Below, one piece after another: positions 20,835 to 28,910 of a stretch of DNA of 39,978 nucleotides. Source of the DNA: a virus; IMG/VR virus record IMGVR_UViG_3300015206_000006, positions 1 through 39,978 of that record; one strand, written 5' to 3'. How positions within the stretch are numbered: position 1 is the first letter of the stretch; each line of letters opens with the position of its first letter. A model generated the notes under the pieces. It searched no databases, was not told the origin of the DNA, and saw only the letters and a program-made list of their open reading frames with translations. The translations under genes were made by a program, and so were the position numbers.

Positions 20835-20851
20835 AATAAAGGTGCTTTAAA
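20835..20851 (+). promoter_or_regulatory. Rightward promoter/operator, shared element copy C
   Basis: AATAAAGGTGCTTTAAA matches the shared element, with TTTAAA in the -10 position and AAAG-GTG-CTTT as a dyad. It faces copy B across 33 bases, so the two form a divergent control region. A TTGACT at 20859 with TAGAAT at 20887 has a 22-base spacer and is not a good alternative. Confidence 0.55.
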
Positions 20852-20923
20852 CAGGGTATTGACTTGGGAGGGCGCGGGAACGCCCCTAGAATGCCGATTT
20901 GACGGGACGCCATTTTGAAGGGG

Positions 20924-21199
20924 ATGACGTTGATACGAGAAAAACACCAGGCCGTGCAGGCCTGGCAGGTGCGCGAGGCTGTAAAGCAATTTCCAGGATC
21001 GAACGTGCGACGGCTCGCAGCCCTATCCATGATTCCGAAGGCGGTTTTCTTCCGAAGGCTGGTCGAGCTCGAGCGCTTAGGGCTAGTCGCGAAGGATGCT
21101 CACGGCGGATATCGTATGATCCCGACGCAGCCAGACGATTTTCCGGAGCTGGAGCAGTTGGAAACTCGACAATGCAATGGCACTTCGTCAATGCGATGA
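20924..21199 (+). CDS. Winged-helix DNA-binding protein, first gene of the rightward region
   Basis: A 91-residue protein with a winged-helix pattern: VREAVKQFPGSNVRRLAALS, then MIPKAVFFRRLVELERLGLV and a wing AKDAHGGYRMI. MarR/ArsR-like helix order makes DNA binding likely. AAGGGG abuts the ATG at 20924, so a TTG at 20930 (six bases from it) may be the real start. It lies behind promoter copy C and leads the late transcript, so it may control late gene expression (inference). Its end overlaps the next gene by 28 bases. Confidence 0.6.
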   Translation: MTLIREKHQAVQAWQVREAVKQFPGSNVRRLAALSMIPKAVFFRRLVELERLGLVAKDAHGGYRMIPTQPDDFPELEQLETRQCNGTSSMR

Positions 21200-21381
21200 C
21201 CTACGAGACCGCAACGCATCGCGTGCAGCGCGTGCATTCGCATCACGATTCCTACTGGCTCGCCGAGCGCAAAGCAACCGAGCACGAGCATGTCGAAAAG
21301 CTGAACGGTCATTTCCCCGATCAGCAGTCGGCCGAAGCTGCTTGCGAGCGCGATCAATACTCGCAGGTCACAGGCCGATGA
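21172..21381 (+). CDS. Small His-rich hypothetical protein
   Basis: A 69-residue protein (MQWHFVNAMTYETATHRVQR then HSHHDSYWLAERKATEHEHV) rich in histidine and aromatic residues. It starts inside the preceding gene and overlaps the next by ATGA. Unknown function. Confidence 0.5.
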   Translation: MQWHFVNAMTYETATHRVQRVHSHHDSYWLAERKATEHEHVEKLNGHFPDQQSAEAACERDQYSQVTGR

Positions 21382-21530
21382 ACACGCCCGTCAACTCACC
21401 GCCGGATCCGGATCCCCCGATCGTGAACGAGACGCAGTGGCCGAACAAACCCTGTCATCCGCTCGCGATCCATGACAAATATCCGCCGATCGGCACGCCG
21501 CGGCCGAAGCCGCCGACGCCAAATGGCTAG
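21378..21530 (+). CDS. Small proline-rich protein
   Basis: A 50-residue proline-rich peptide (NSPPDPDPPIVNETQWPNKP; RPKPPTPNG). It is coupled by ATGA to the preceding gene and overlaps the RusA start by eight bases. It may be a linker-like peptide or mainly serve translational coupling. Confidence 0.45.
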   Translation: MNTPVNSPPDPDPPIVNETQWPNKPCHPLAIHDKYPPIGTPRPKPPTPNG

Positions 21531-21978
21531 CATCGATTTCGAGCTGCCGTGGCCGCCGAGCGTCAATCACGCCTGGCGACCAACGGCCGCCGGCGGCAAG
21601 ATTTTGAGCGAGGACTATGCTCGCTTCAAAAAGGCCGTAGGCGATCGCGTGCTCGAAAAACGCATCAAGCGATTCTGGACGAAGGATCGTCTCGCGATCG
21701 CATTGAAGCTCAATCCGCCGAACAACCGCGACTACGACATCGATAATCGAGCCAAATGCTGCATCGATGCGATCGCGGCCGCGGGCGTTATCGAGAACGA
21801 TAAATTCATCGATTTGCTGCTGATCGTGCGTGGCAAGTGGGATCCGCCGCAGGGCTGCGTCATGGTGCGAATCGAGGAAATGAGCCTGCCGAGTTTCAGC
21901 GCGCTCGGCGATTTTCGGGACTACTACTTCGCACGCGCATATGATGCGGGCGAACGCTCGATCTCGAACCTCACCTAA
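21523..21978 (+). CDS. rusA: RusA-family Holliday junction resolvase
   Basis: A 151-residue crossover-junction endodeoxyribonuclease of the RusA type, which resolves branched DNA before or during packaging. It opens with FELPWPPSVNHAWRPT (the RusA P-PSVN-x-W pattern) and holds the acidic cluster RDYDIDNRAKCCIDAIAAAG followed by VIENDKFIDLL, with Asp70, Asp72, Asp74 and Asp82 and Lys78 as likely active-site residues. It lies upstream of the terminase genes, a common position. Confidence 0.88.
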   Translation: MASIDFELPWPPSVNHAWRPTAAGGKILSEDYARFKKAVGDRVLEKRIKRFWTKDRLAIALKLNPPNNRDYDIDNRAKCCIDAIAAAGVIENDKFIDLLLIVRGKWDPPQGCVMVRIEEMSLPSFSALGDFRDYYFARAYDAGERSISNLT

Positions 21979-21991
21979 AAGGACACCAATC

Positions 21992-22225
21992 ATGGGCAAA
22001 CAGCAACTCGATTCCCTGACGGCGGCCGTTGCCGCGAACACCAGCGCAACGGAATCTGCGATCACCTTGATCGCCGGCTTGAAAGCGCAGCTCGACACCG
22101 CGATCGCCTCGAGCGCGAACGATGATGGCGCGGCGCTGCAATCGTTATCGGATTCATTGGGCACAGAGTCCACCAAGCTCGCCACGGCCGTCACCGCCAA
22201 CACGCCCGCCGCCCAAGCCGCGTAA
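21992..22225 (+). CDS. Small helical hypothetical protein
   Basis: A 77-residue Ala/Ser/Thr-rich protein (LDSLTAAVAANTSATESAIT; TKLATAVTANTPAAQAA). The pattern of small residues suggests a helical bundle or coiled coil. AAAAGGA lies eight bases before the ATG. Similar short proteins are common next to packaging or tail genes, without known function. Confidence 0.6.
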   Translation: MGKQQLDSLTAAVAANTSATESAITLIAGLKAQLDTAIASSANDDGAALQSLSDSLGTESTKLATAVTANTPAAQAA

Positions 22226-22417
22226 ATGCCAAAGCCAACGCCAGCGAGAATCGATGTAGATAATGTTGATGAAGTGATTCTGCTGGCGTTGGCTGCGCTG
22301 TTCACAGCCGTCGCGATCGCGCGCGGCGCCGTGCATCCGCTGAATGAAGTCGCAAAAGGATGTGTGACGTGCGCCGATGAGCTGATCGATGCCGTCGTCG
22401 CTAAGCGCAAACCGTAA
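22226..22417 (+). CDS. Small putative membrane protein
   Basis: A 63-residue protein with one hydrophobic segment (EVILLALAALFTAVAIARGA) and a Cys pair (KGCVTCADELI). It starts immediately after the preceding stop and overlaps the HNH start by one base. Function unknown. Confidence 0.5.
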   Translation: MPKPTPARIDVDNVDEVILLALAALFTAVAIARGAVHPLNEVAKGCVTCADELIDAVVAKRKP

Positions 22418-22905
22418 TGCCGATGATGCCCAAGACGCATCGTGTGTTGGGCCAGCCGACACCGCAGTCGCGCGCGCGCGAGGACTACAGACGACGCGGC
22501 ACGCGGCAGCAGCAAGGCTATACGGACGAGTGGCTCGCGCGCGCGGCGGACTATCGCAAGCGCAACCCGCTGTGTGTCATGTGCTTGAAGCGCGGCATCG
22601 TGCGGCCGTGTCAGTGCGTCGATCACATCATCCCGCACAAAGGCGATCCGGTTCTGTTCTGGGATGAGAACAACTGGCAGTCGCTGTGCAACCCCTGCCA
22701 CAACGGACCGAAGCGGCGCGAGGAAGAAGCGGCCCGGCGTGCTCAACTCGAGGCTAGGGTGCCGACGGGTGGCACCAATCCCACGGGTAGGGGGGGATCG
22801 AACTGTAGGGCGCTGGTTGGCGAAGCGCGTCCTGAGGCGAATTTTTGCACTCGCGATTTGGGAACAGGGGGGGTCTCTCGAATTCCAGCTCGGGAGGGGT
22901 TCTAA
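22417..22905 (+). CDS. HNH endonuclease beside the terminase
   Basis: A 162-residue HNH nuclease. The core is PLCVMCLKRGIV, CQCVDHIIPHKGDP (first His), NNWQSLCNPCHNGPKRREEE (Asn and second His with CxxC). In HK97-like phages an HNH protein next to TerS/TerL is needed for DNA packaging and cos cleavage. The last 45 residues (after about 22770) look unlike a nuclease tail and coincide with two G7 runs (22790-22796 and 22867-22873), which may belong to a packaging site. Its stop is directly followed by the TerS ATG. Confidence 0.85.
   Translation: MPMMPKTHRVLGQPTPQSRAREDYRRRGTRQQQGYTDEWLARAADYRKRNPLCVMCLKRGIVRPCQCVDHIIPHKGDPVLFWDENNWQSLCNPCHNGPKRREEEAARRAQLEARVPTGGTNPTGRGGSNCRALVGEARPEANFCTRDLGTGGVSRIPAREGF
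22790..22873. other. Candidate cos/packaging region with two G7 runs
   Basis: Two runs of seven G (22790-22796, 22867-22873) lie 77 bases apart just ahead of terS. G-rich tracts at this place between HNH and TerS mark cos sites in several HNH-encoding phages. The reading frame of the HNH gene crosses it, so this is tentative. Confidence 0.3.
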
Positions 22906-23379
22906 ATGGCGCCAGGTCGCAAACCAAAACCCAACTGGCTCAAAGTGATCACGGGAAATCCCGGCCATAGACCGATCAACGAGGCCGAGCCGATCCCCGA
23001 AGGCGACATCGTCGAGGCGCCGACCTGGTTCACCGACGCTCAAAAGTCAGAATGGGAAAAGGCGATCGCTGCGGCACCGCCGGGCCTGCTCAAGGAGCTG
23101 GATTCTTCCATGCTCATCGTGTGGGTCGTCGCTAAGGTGCAGCACGCCGAGGCCGCGCAACAGGTCGCGAAGTTCGGCGCGCTGATTCGTACGCCGGTCA
23201 CCGGCGCGCCGATGCAGAGTCCCTACGTAGCGATCATGAACCGCCAGGCCGCGCTGATGATGCGCGCGGCGGCCGAAATGGGCTTCTCTCCGTCCTCGAG
23301 GTCTCGTGTCAGCACCGCCCAAAAGCGAAAAGGCAAGTCGCAAACCCCGTTCGACGACCTCAAGGATCTCCCGGTCTAG
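22906..23379 (+). CDS. terS: Terminase small subunit, P27 family
   Basis: A 157-residue P27-type small terminase, the DNA-recognition subunit. It opens MAPGRKPKPNWLKVITGNPG HRPI, the family signature, and continues with APTWFTDAQKSEWEKAI, a central helical part (WVVAKVQHAEAAQQVAKFGA) and NRQAALMMRAAAEMGFSPSS RSR near the end. The length fits the family. The TerL start lies inside its last 74 bases in another frame. Confidence 0.92.
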   Translation: MAPGRKPKPNWLKVITGNPGHRPINEAEPIPEGDIVEAPTWFTDAQKSEWEKAIAAAPPGLLKELDSSMLIVWVVAKVQHAEAAQQVAKFGALIRTPVTGAPMQSPYVAIMNRQAALMMRAAAEMGFSPSSRSRVSTAQKRKGKSQTPFDDLKDLPV

Positions 23380-25057
23380 GGATTACATTCTCGAGGCGAT
23401 CGTATTCGCGGAGGAAGCGATCGCCGATACGCGCGGGCAGAAGTTCGGCAAGCGCATGCGCCAGGCCGCTCGCCGCTTCATACGGGACCTAAAAGCGACG
23501 CAAAGGAAGCGTCCGCCGTTCCTGTGGAGCCCGAACCAGGCGATCAAGGCCTGCAGATTCATCGAACGGCTGCCGCACGTCGAAGGTACATGGGGCACCG
23601 AGACGATTACGCTCGAGCCGTGCGAGTGTTTTCTGGTCGTGCAACTTTTCGGCTTCCGCCGGCATGACGGCGCGCGCCGCTTCACGACGCTGCTCTATTG
23701 CGTCGCGCGAAAAAACGCCAAGTCGACGTTGGCCGCGGCGATCCTGCTGTACGTCTTTTGCATGGAGCCTGAGAACGGGCCGCAGGTGCTCTCCGCCGCG
23801 ATGACCGGGCGCCAGGCGCGCATCGTCTTTCACATTGCGCAGCGCATGGTGCAGCAGAGCCCGGGCCTACAGAAATCATTCACGCTCGAAGCGTTTTCAA
23901 ACTCGATAGTGCGCTACGAAGTGGGCGGATCGTTCCTCCCGATCAACTCGAAGGCCTCGACCCAGGACGGTTTGAACCCCTCCGCGCTGTGCTTCGATGA
24001 GCTGCACGCGCACAAGACGCGCGACCTGTTCGACGTGCTGCGCTCAGCCGTCGGCGCGCGCGCGGATCCGCTGTTCATGTACACCACGACAGAGGGCTAC
24101 GAAACGCCCGGGCCGTGGCCGGAAATCCGCCGCTTCGCCTTCAATGTGCTCGATCAGGTGCTCGAGGCGGATCACATGCTGGTGATTTACTACGCGCTCG
24201 ATGAAGACGATGACGATTTCGACGAGTCGAAGTGGATCAAGGCCAACCCGATGCTAGGCGTCTCCATCCAATTGAAAAAAATGCAGGAGTACGCGATCGA
24301 GGCCAAAGCGCAACCCGGCGCGCTCTCCGAATTTCAAATCAAGCGGTTGAATCGCCAGGCCGCGGCTGCGGAAGGCTGGGTTGACCTTCGCCGCTGGAAA
24401 AAATGCTCAGGTCCCGTGCCCTTGGACGAGCTCGTCGGTTCCCCTTGTTGGGGCGGCCTGGATCTTGCGAGTACTCGCGACATGAATGCGTGGCGATTGC
24501 TGTGGCTCAAAGACGATATCTACTACACCTGGGGCCGATTCTGGGTGCCGTCTCTCGCTGTGCAGCAGCGCACCGAGCGCCGATCGGTGCCGTATGCGTC
24601 GTGGGTCAACGCCGGACTCTTGACGCAGACCGAAGGCGACGCCGTGGACTACAGAATAATTCGCGAGTCGATCCTCGAGGACTGCGATCGTTTCAGCCCT
24701 ACAAAAGTGGCGTTCGATCAGTGGAACGCGACGCAACTCGCGCTCGAATTGGCCGAGGCCGGCGTGCCGATGGAGAAGTTCATACAGGGTCCGCGCTCCT
24801 ACAACCCGGCTATGCAGGCTTGCGAGATAGCGTATATTTCGGGCCGCTTGCGCCATGCCGGCAACCCGATCCTCCAATGGAACGCCGCCAACCTTGTACC
24901 GAGAACCGATGCAAACAAGAATTTGGCCCCCGATAAAAAGCGCAGTGCAGACAAGATCGACGGCATGGCAGCGCTGCTGATGGCCTTCGGCCTGGCAGTT
25001 TCGGAAGACATCGACGGCGATGCGTCCGGGTTCTTCGCCAAGCCGGTGACGGCATGA
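23306..25057 (+). CDS. terL: Terminase large subunit
   Basis: A 583-residue packaging motor and nuclease. The ATPase domain has the Walker A variant ARKNAKST (134-141) and Walker B ALCFDELH with Asp231 and Glu232. The nuclease domain begins with GGLDLASTRD (Asp386) and has CDRFSPTKVAFDQWNATQ and KSADKIDGMAALLMAF-like blocks near the end. It is of the HK97-associated type. The GTG at 23306 fits best, giving a 74-base overlap with TerS; an in-frame start further on would remove conserved N-terminal residues. It is followed by the portal gene with ATGA overlap. Confidence 0.93.
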   Translation: MSAPPKSEKASRKPRSTTSRISRSRDYILEAIVFAEEAIADTRGQKFGKRMRQAARRFIRDLKATQRKRPPFLWSPNQAIKACRFIERLPHVEGTWGTETITLEPCECFLVVQLFGFRRHDGARRFTTLLYCVARKNAKSTLAAAILLYVFCMEPENGPQVLSAAMTGRQARIVFHIAQRMVQQSPGLQKSFTLEAFSNSIVRYEVGGSFLPINSKASTQDGLNPSALCFDELHAHKTRDLFDVLRSAVGARADPLFMYTTTEGYETPGPWPEIRRFAFNVLDQVLEADHMLVIYYALDEDDDDFDESKWIKANPMLGVSIQLKKMQEYAIEAKAQPGALSEFQIKRLNRQAAAAEGWVDLRRWKKCSGPVPLDELVGSPCWGGLDLASTRDMNAWRLLWLKDDIYYTWGRFWVPSLAVQQRTERRSVPYASWVNAGLLTQTEGDAVDYRIIRESILEDCDRFSPTKVAFDQWNATQLALELAEAGVPMEKFIQGPRSYNPAMQACEIAYISGRLRHAGNPILQWNAANLVPRTDANKNLAPDKKRSADKIDGMAALLMAFGLAVSEDIDGDASGFFAKPVTA

Positions 25058-26436
25058 GCGCGGTCGCGCAACGACCGACCTTTCGGCAAAAGACCGCCGA
25101 ATTCTTCAACAGCTTTTTCGATTATGGGTCTGGCTCGATCGCGCGCGGCTTCTACCCAGTCGCCGCCGGCGGCCAGGCCCGGCCGCCCATCAACGCCGCG
25201 AAGTCGCACGCGGGCACGATCGTCACGCCGAACACGGCGCTCGCCCTCTCAACCGTGTGGGGTTGCGTGTGGCTGATGGCCAATGCGGTGTCATCGCTGC
25301 CCTTCATCCTCAACAAGCGCTCGGGTGCGAACCTGACCTATGGCTCGCCGGCGTTCGACGTGCCGCTCTACACGGTGCTCAACAGCCAACCGAACCAGCA
25401 GATGTCGGCGGTCACGTTCTGGAAATTCTTGGTCGCCTCCGAGCAGCTGTGGGGCAACGGCTACGCGCTCAAGAGCTACAACTCTCAGAACCAGCTGATC
25501 GCCTTGGATCCGATCAGGCCCGAGTACATGGTGCCCTATCGGCAGCTGATCCCGAACACGGAGCCGAAGAAGTACGAGATCCGCTATCGCTACTACTCGC
25601 CGATCGAGAGCATCGATTTCTCGGCCGACCAGATTTTCCATTGGAAGGATCGGACCATGGATGGCCTGGTCGGCCTCTCGCGCATCGAGTACGCGCGCCA
25701 TTCGATGGGCATCGCGCGCGCGGCGGAGGACTCGACCTCGGAGACTTTCAAGAACGGCCTGCGGTCGGGCGGCTTCATCCAGTCAGTGAAGTACTTGAAC
25801 CAGAAAAATCGCGACGAGCTGAAGGACTCGCTCAAGCAATTTGTGACGGGCGGGCCGGACTCGGGCGGCATCATGGTCCTCGAAGGCGGCCTGGACTTCA
25901 AACCAATCACCATGAATCCGCAGGACGTGCAGCTGCTCATGTCGCGCCAGTTCTCGGTCGAGGACATCTGCCGCTGGTTCCAGGTGCCGCCGGTGCTCGT
26001 GGGCCACGCCGCCGCGGGCGTCACGGCCTGGGGCGCGGGTATCGAGCAGCTGCTCCTGGGCTGGTCGGCGCTGTCGCTTCGCTCCTACGTGCGCGGCATT
26101 GAGCAGGAAGTCTTACGCGCGTTGGTCGCGCCGAAGGATCGGCCGAGTCAGTACCTCACCGTCGACCTCGATGACCTGCTGGCCGCAGACTCGGCAGCGC
26201 GCTCGGCGCTGTACTCGAACTTCGCGCAGAACGGTGTGATGACGCGCAACGAGATCCGCTGCAAAGAGGATCTGCCGCCGATGCCGGGCGGCGACGTGCT
26301 GACCGTGCAGTCGAATCTGATCCCGATCGACAAGCTCGGCGTGCCGCCGCCGGCGCCGCCGTCACCCGTACACAATATTTTTATGCAACCCGGCGCGACG
26401 CCGCCAGCGCTGCCACCGCCGAAGGAACCGCCATGA
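25054..26436 (+). CDS. Portal protein, HK97 family
   Basis: A 460-residue portal protein that forms the dodecameric entry ring of the head. Typical blocks are ALALSTVWGCVWLMANAVSS, LWGNGYALKSYNSQNQLIAL, IFHWKDRTMDGLVGLSRIEY, then LEGGLDFKPITMNPQDVQLL and SVEDICRWFQVPPVLVGHAA. The C-terminus is proline-rich. It starts by ATGA overlap with TerL and ends by ATGA overlap with the protease. Confidence 0.93.
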   Translation: MSAVAQRPTFRQKTAEFFNSFFDYGSGSIARGFYPVAAGGQARPPINAAKSHAGTIVTPNTALALSTVWGCVWLMANAVSSLPFILNKRSGANLTYGSPAFDVPLYTVLNSQPNQQMSAVTFWKFLVASEQLWGNGYALKSYNSQNQLIALDPIRPEYMVPYRQLIPNTEPKKYEIRYRYYSPIESIDFSADQIFHWKDRTMDGLVGLSRIEYARHSMGIARAAEDSTSETFKNGLRSGGFIQSVKYLNQKNRDELKDSLKQFVTGGPDSGGIMVLEGGLDFKPITMNPQDVQLLMSRQFSVEDICRWFQVPPVLVGHAAAGVTAWGAGIEQLLLGWSALSLRSYVRGIEQEVLRALVAPKDRPSQYLTVDLDDLLAADSAARSALYSNFAQNGVMTRNEIRCKEDLPPMPGGDVLTVQSNLIPIDKLGVPPPAPPSPVHNIFMQPGATPPALPPPKEPP

Positions 26437-27113
26437 AATTGAAGCACCGCCAGGTCCCATTCCAGTTCAAAGCCGTCAAAGACGACGGCACCTTCGAGGG
26501 CTACGCTTCGGTGTTCGGCAATGCGGATCTGGTCCGCGACGTCGTGATGCCGGGCGCGTTCGCTGACTCGCTCGCAGAGTGGAAAGCGCAAGACGCGATG
26601 CCGCCGGTGCTCTGGCAGCACGACGCGCGCAACCCGATCGGTTTCACGACCGATCTCGCGGAGGATGGCAAGGGCTTGCGCGTCGGTGGCCAGCTGCTCA
26701 TCAAGGATGTGCAGCAGGCGCGCGAGGCCTTCGCGCTCGCCAAGGCGAAAGTGGTGCGCGGCCTGTCGATCGGCTATGACGCGACCGAGGAGGAGTACGA
26801 CGGCAAGACCAACGTCAACAAGCTGATCAAGGTCAACCTGTACGAGTACAGCTTCGCCACCTTCCCGGCGAACATCGAGGCGAGCATCACGAGCGTCAAG
26901 TCGCTGCTCGCCGGCGGCGAGCTGCCGTCACTATCTGAATTTGAGGATTTCCTGCGCGAGGCAGGGAATTTTTCACGATCCCAAGCCAAGGCGATTGCCG
27001 GCCACGGTTTGGTGCGACTGCTAGAACAGCGTGATGCTGACAAGAGCAACCTCGACACGAAAGCCGTCGAGTCGGTCCTGGCACTGTTCAAAGAGCATCC
27101 CATCCAACTGTAG
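26433..27113 (+). CDS. Prohead protease, HK97 family (U35)
   Basis: A 226-residue head maturation protease. The family pattern is visible: FEGYASVFGNADLVRDVVMP GAF, LWQHDARNPIGF with likely catalytic His63, and KVVRGLSIGYD with likely catalytic Ser112, followed by VNLYEYSFATFPANIEASI. The last 70 residues form the helical tail. It would remove the N-terminal part of the major capsid protein during maturation. Confidence 0.93.
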   Translation: MKLKHRQVPFQFKAVKDDGTFEGYASVFGNADLVRDVVMPGAFADSLAEWKAQDAMPPVLWQHDARNPIGFTTDLAEDGKGLRVGGQLLIKDVQQAREAFALAKAKVVRGLSIGYDATEEEYDGKTNVNKLIKVNLYEYSFATFPANIEASITSVKSLLAGGELPSLSEFEDFLREAGNFSRSQAKAIAGHGLVRLLEQRDADKSNLDTKAVESVLALFKEHPIQL

Positions 27114-27126
27114 AGGAACCTTTTCC

Positions 27127-28488
27127 ATGAACAATCCACTTATCAGGCGCGGCGTGCGACGAGTCATCACGCGCGGCGTCATCGACATGGCGACGTCCGC
27201 CATTCTGGTATCCGAGGGGTACTTGTACGAAGGGCCGATGGCCTATGCCGACGGCATCACCAGCAAGGCGCTCGAAGACGCGATCAAAGCGGCGCTGACA
27301 GAGCACGGCACCAAAGTCAAAGCGGTGATCGACGCCGTGCAGGAGAACGTCAAGCAGTACGGCACGGTGCAGGATGGCGTGAAGGAAGCGGTCGCCAAGC
27401 TCAACACCGACGGCGCGAAAATGATCGCCGACTTCCAGACGCTGAAAGCCGAGAAGGCCGCGAACGATGCGCGCCTCTTGGATCTCGAGCAGAAAATTCT
27501 GGCGCGAGGTCCGGGCGGCGGATCAGGAGGCCGGGCAAAGTCCCTAGGCCAGCAGGTGATCGAGTCGGAACAATGGCTGGAGTTTGCGAAAAAGTCGGGC
27601 TCGGTCAGATCCTCGATGGTGCCCTTCAAGGTCAAGAACATAACCACCGTCACCGGCGGCGCAGGCGCGTTCCCTGAGTTCCTGCCGACTCCGGTCATTC
27701 CGCCCTTCCAGCCGCTCACGATGCGCGACCTGCTGGATATCGGGACCACGCAATCGAACCTGATTGAGTGGGTGCAGGAATTGCTGTTCACCAATGCGGC
27801 GGCGCCGGTCTCTGAAGGCGCGCTCAAACCGCAGTCCGACATCCAGTACGTGCGCAAGCAGACGCCCGTGCAGACCATCGCGCACTGGATCAAGGCGACC
27901 AAACAGATCCTCTCTGACTTCGGTCAGTTGATGACGCTGATTAACGGACGCTTGACCTTTGGCCTCAAGCTGCAAGAGGAACAGGAGATACTCTACGGGG
28001 ACGGTGTCGGCGATCATCTTCTCGGAATCGTGCCGCAGGCTACCCCCTACGTTGCGACCTATCACCGCGCGACCGACACCCGCATCGATGTGGTCCGCCA
28101 CGCGATGCTGCAGGTGAACCTGGCCTTCTATCCGTGCACCGGCATCGTCATGAGTCCGACCGACTGGCACGGCGTCGAGATCGAGAAGGATACGCTCGGG
28201 CGCTACATGATCGGCAGCCCAACCGGCAACACGCCGGGGATGCTGTGGGGCTTGCCCGTGGTGCAGGCGTACTCGATGGCGCCGGGCGAATTTCTGGTCG
28301 GTGCCTTCAAGCTCGCGGCGACGCTGTTCGATCGAGAGGAAGCGCAGATCCTGGTGAGCAACGAAGATCAAGACAACTTCGTGCGCAACTTGGTGACAGT
28401 GCTGTCGGAGGAGCGGATCGCGCTCGCGGTGACTCGGCCGGCGGCGTTCGTGCATGGCTTCATCCCGGCGGGCGAGAGCACGCACTAG
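27127..28488 (+). CDS. Major capsid protein, HK97 fold
   Basis: A 453-residue major capsid protein. About residues 20-135 form the helical delta region (KALEDAIKAALTEHGTKVKA ... QTLKAEKAANDARLLDLEQK), followed by a Gly-rich linker (ARGPGGGSGGRAKSLGQQ) near which the protease should cut. The shell domain has FLPTPVIPPFQPLTMRDLLD, LTFGLKLQEEQEILYGDGVG and IVMSPTDWHGVEIEKD, ending in DNFVRNLVTVLSEERIALAV TRPAAFVHG. The ATG at 27127 is chosen because GAGGAA lies eight bases upstream; the frame extends further 5' but is not conserved. Confidence 0.93.
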   Translation: MNNPLIRRGVRRVITRGVIDMATSAILVSEGYLYEGPMAYADGITSKALEDAIKAALTEHGTKVKAVIDAVQENVKQYGTVQDGVKEAVAKLNTDGAKMIADFQTLKAEKAANDARLLDLEQKILARGPGGGSGGRAKSLGQQVIESEQWLEFAKKSGSVRSSMVPFKVKNITTVTGGAGAFPEFLPTPVIPPFQPLTMRDLLDIGTTQSNLIEWVQELLFTNAAAPVSEGALKPQSDIQYVRKQTPVQTIAHWIKATKQILSDFGQLMTLINGRLTFGLKLQEEQEILYGDGVGDHLLGIVPQATPYVATYHRATDTRIDVVRHAMLQVNLAFYPCTGIVMSPTDWHGVEIEKDTLGRYMIGSPTGNTPGMLWGLPVVQAYSMAPGEFLVGAFKLAATLFDREEAQILVSNEDQDNFVRNLVTVLSEERIALAVTRPAAFVHGFIPAGESTH

Positions 28489-28559
28489 CCCTTTTGGTTC
28501 CACAGCAAAGTCCTGGGCCACCCGCGAGACAAGGCGGGCGCTCAGGCAGGTGAAAAAAC

Positions 28560-28910
28560 ATGCCACAGTGCAAAGCGCTCAGAACATTCCACAGCCAGCA
28601 ATACGGCTACATCCGCGCGGGCACGCGCTTCTCCTCGGAGCCAAACTACGCGCACGATCTGGTGCGCAACGGCCTCATTCAAATCCTTGATCCGGGCGGG
28701 CCGTCACGCACGCAGGCCTTGCCCGGAGCGCCGTCCACAAAAAACGATCCCCCGGTGCTGCAGCCGGACCCGGACCTGCAGCCGGCGCCGCCGCCGCTCA
28801 CGGAGGACCAGCCGGACGATGGCGCGGAGAAACAGTCTGCATTATCGCGAGTGGCCCGAGTCTTACAGAGGCCGACTGCGCCCACGTCGAAGGTAAATGC
28901 AAAACGATAG
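28560..28910 (+). CDS. Small hypothetical head-region protein
   Basis: A 116-residue protein. The N-terminal 40 residues (CKALRTFHSQQYGYIRAGTR then YAHDLVRNGLIQIL) match short phage proteins that follow the capsid gene. The rest is a Pro/Asp-rich, apparently unstructured tail. GCAGGTGA lies just upstream of the ATG. Its last 92 bases overlap the glycosyltransferase-like cassette gene that begins near 28819. Confidence 0.6.
   Translation: MPQCKALRTFHSQQYGYIRAGTRFSSEPNYAHDLVRNGLIQILDPGGPSRTQALPGAPSTKNDPPVLQPDPDLQPAPPPLTEDQPDDGAEKQSALSRVARVLQRPTAPTSKVNAKR

Noticed and set aside
20859-20892. TTGACT ... TAGAAT as a sigma-70 promoter
   Set aside because: The spacer is 22 bases, too long for a normal promoter; copy C of the shared element just upstream is a better candidate.
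21391-23043. A 550-codon open frame on the minus strand
   Set aside because: It lies opposite RusA, HNH and TerS genes that have clear family motifs. Its translation is Arg/Ala/Ser-rich without any motif, as expected of antisense frames in GC-rich DNA.
27544-28566. A 340-codon minus-strand frame
   Set aside because: It is opposite the major capsid gene and has shadow-like composition.
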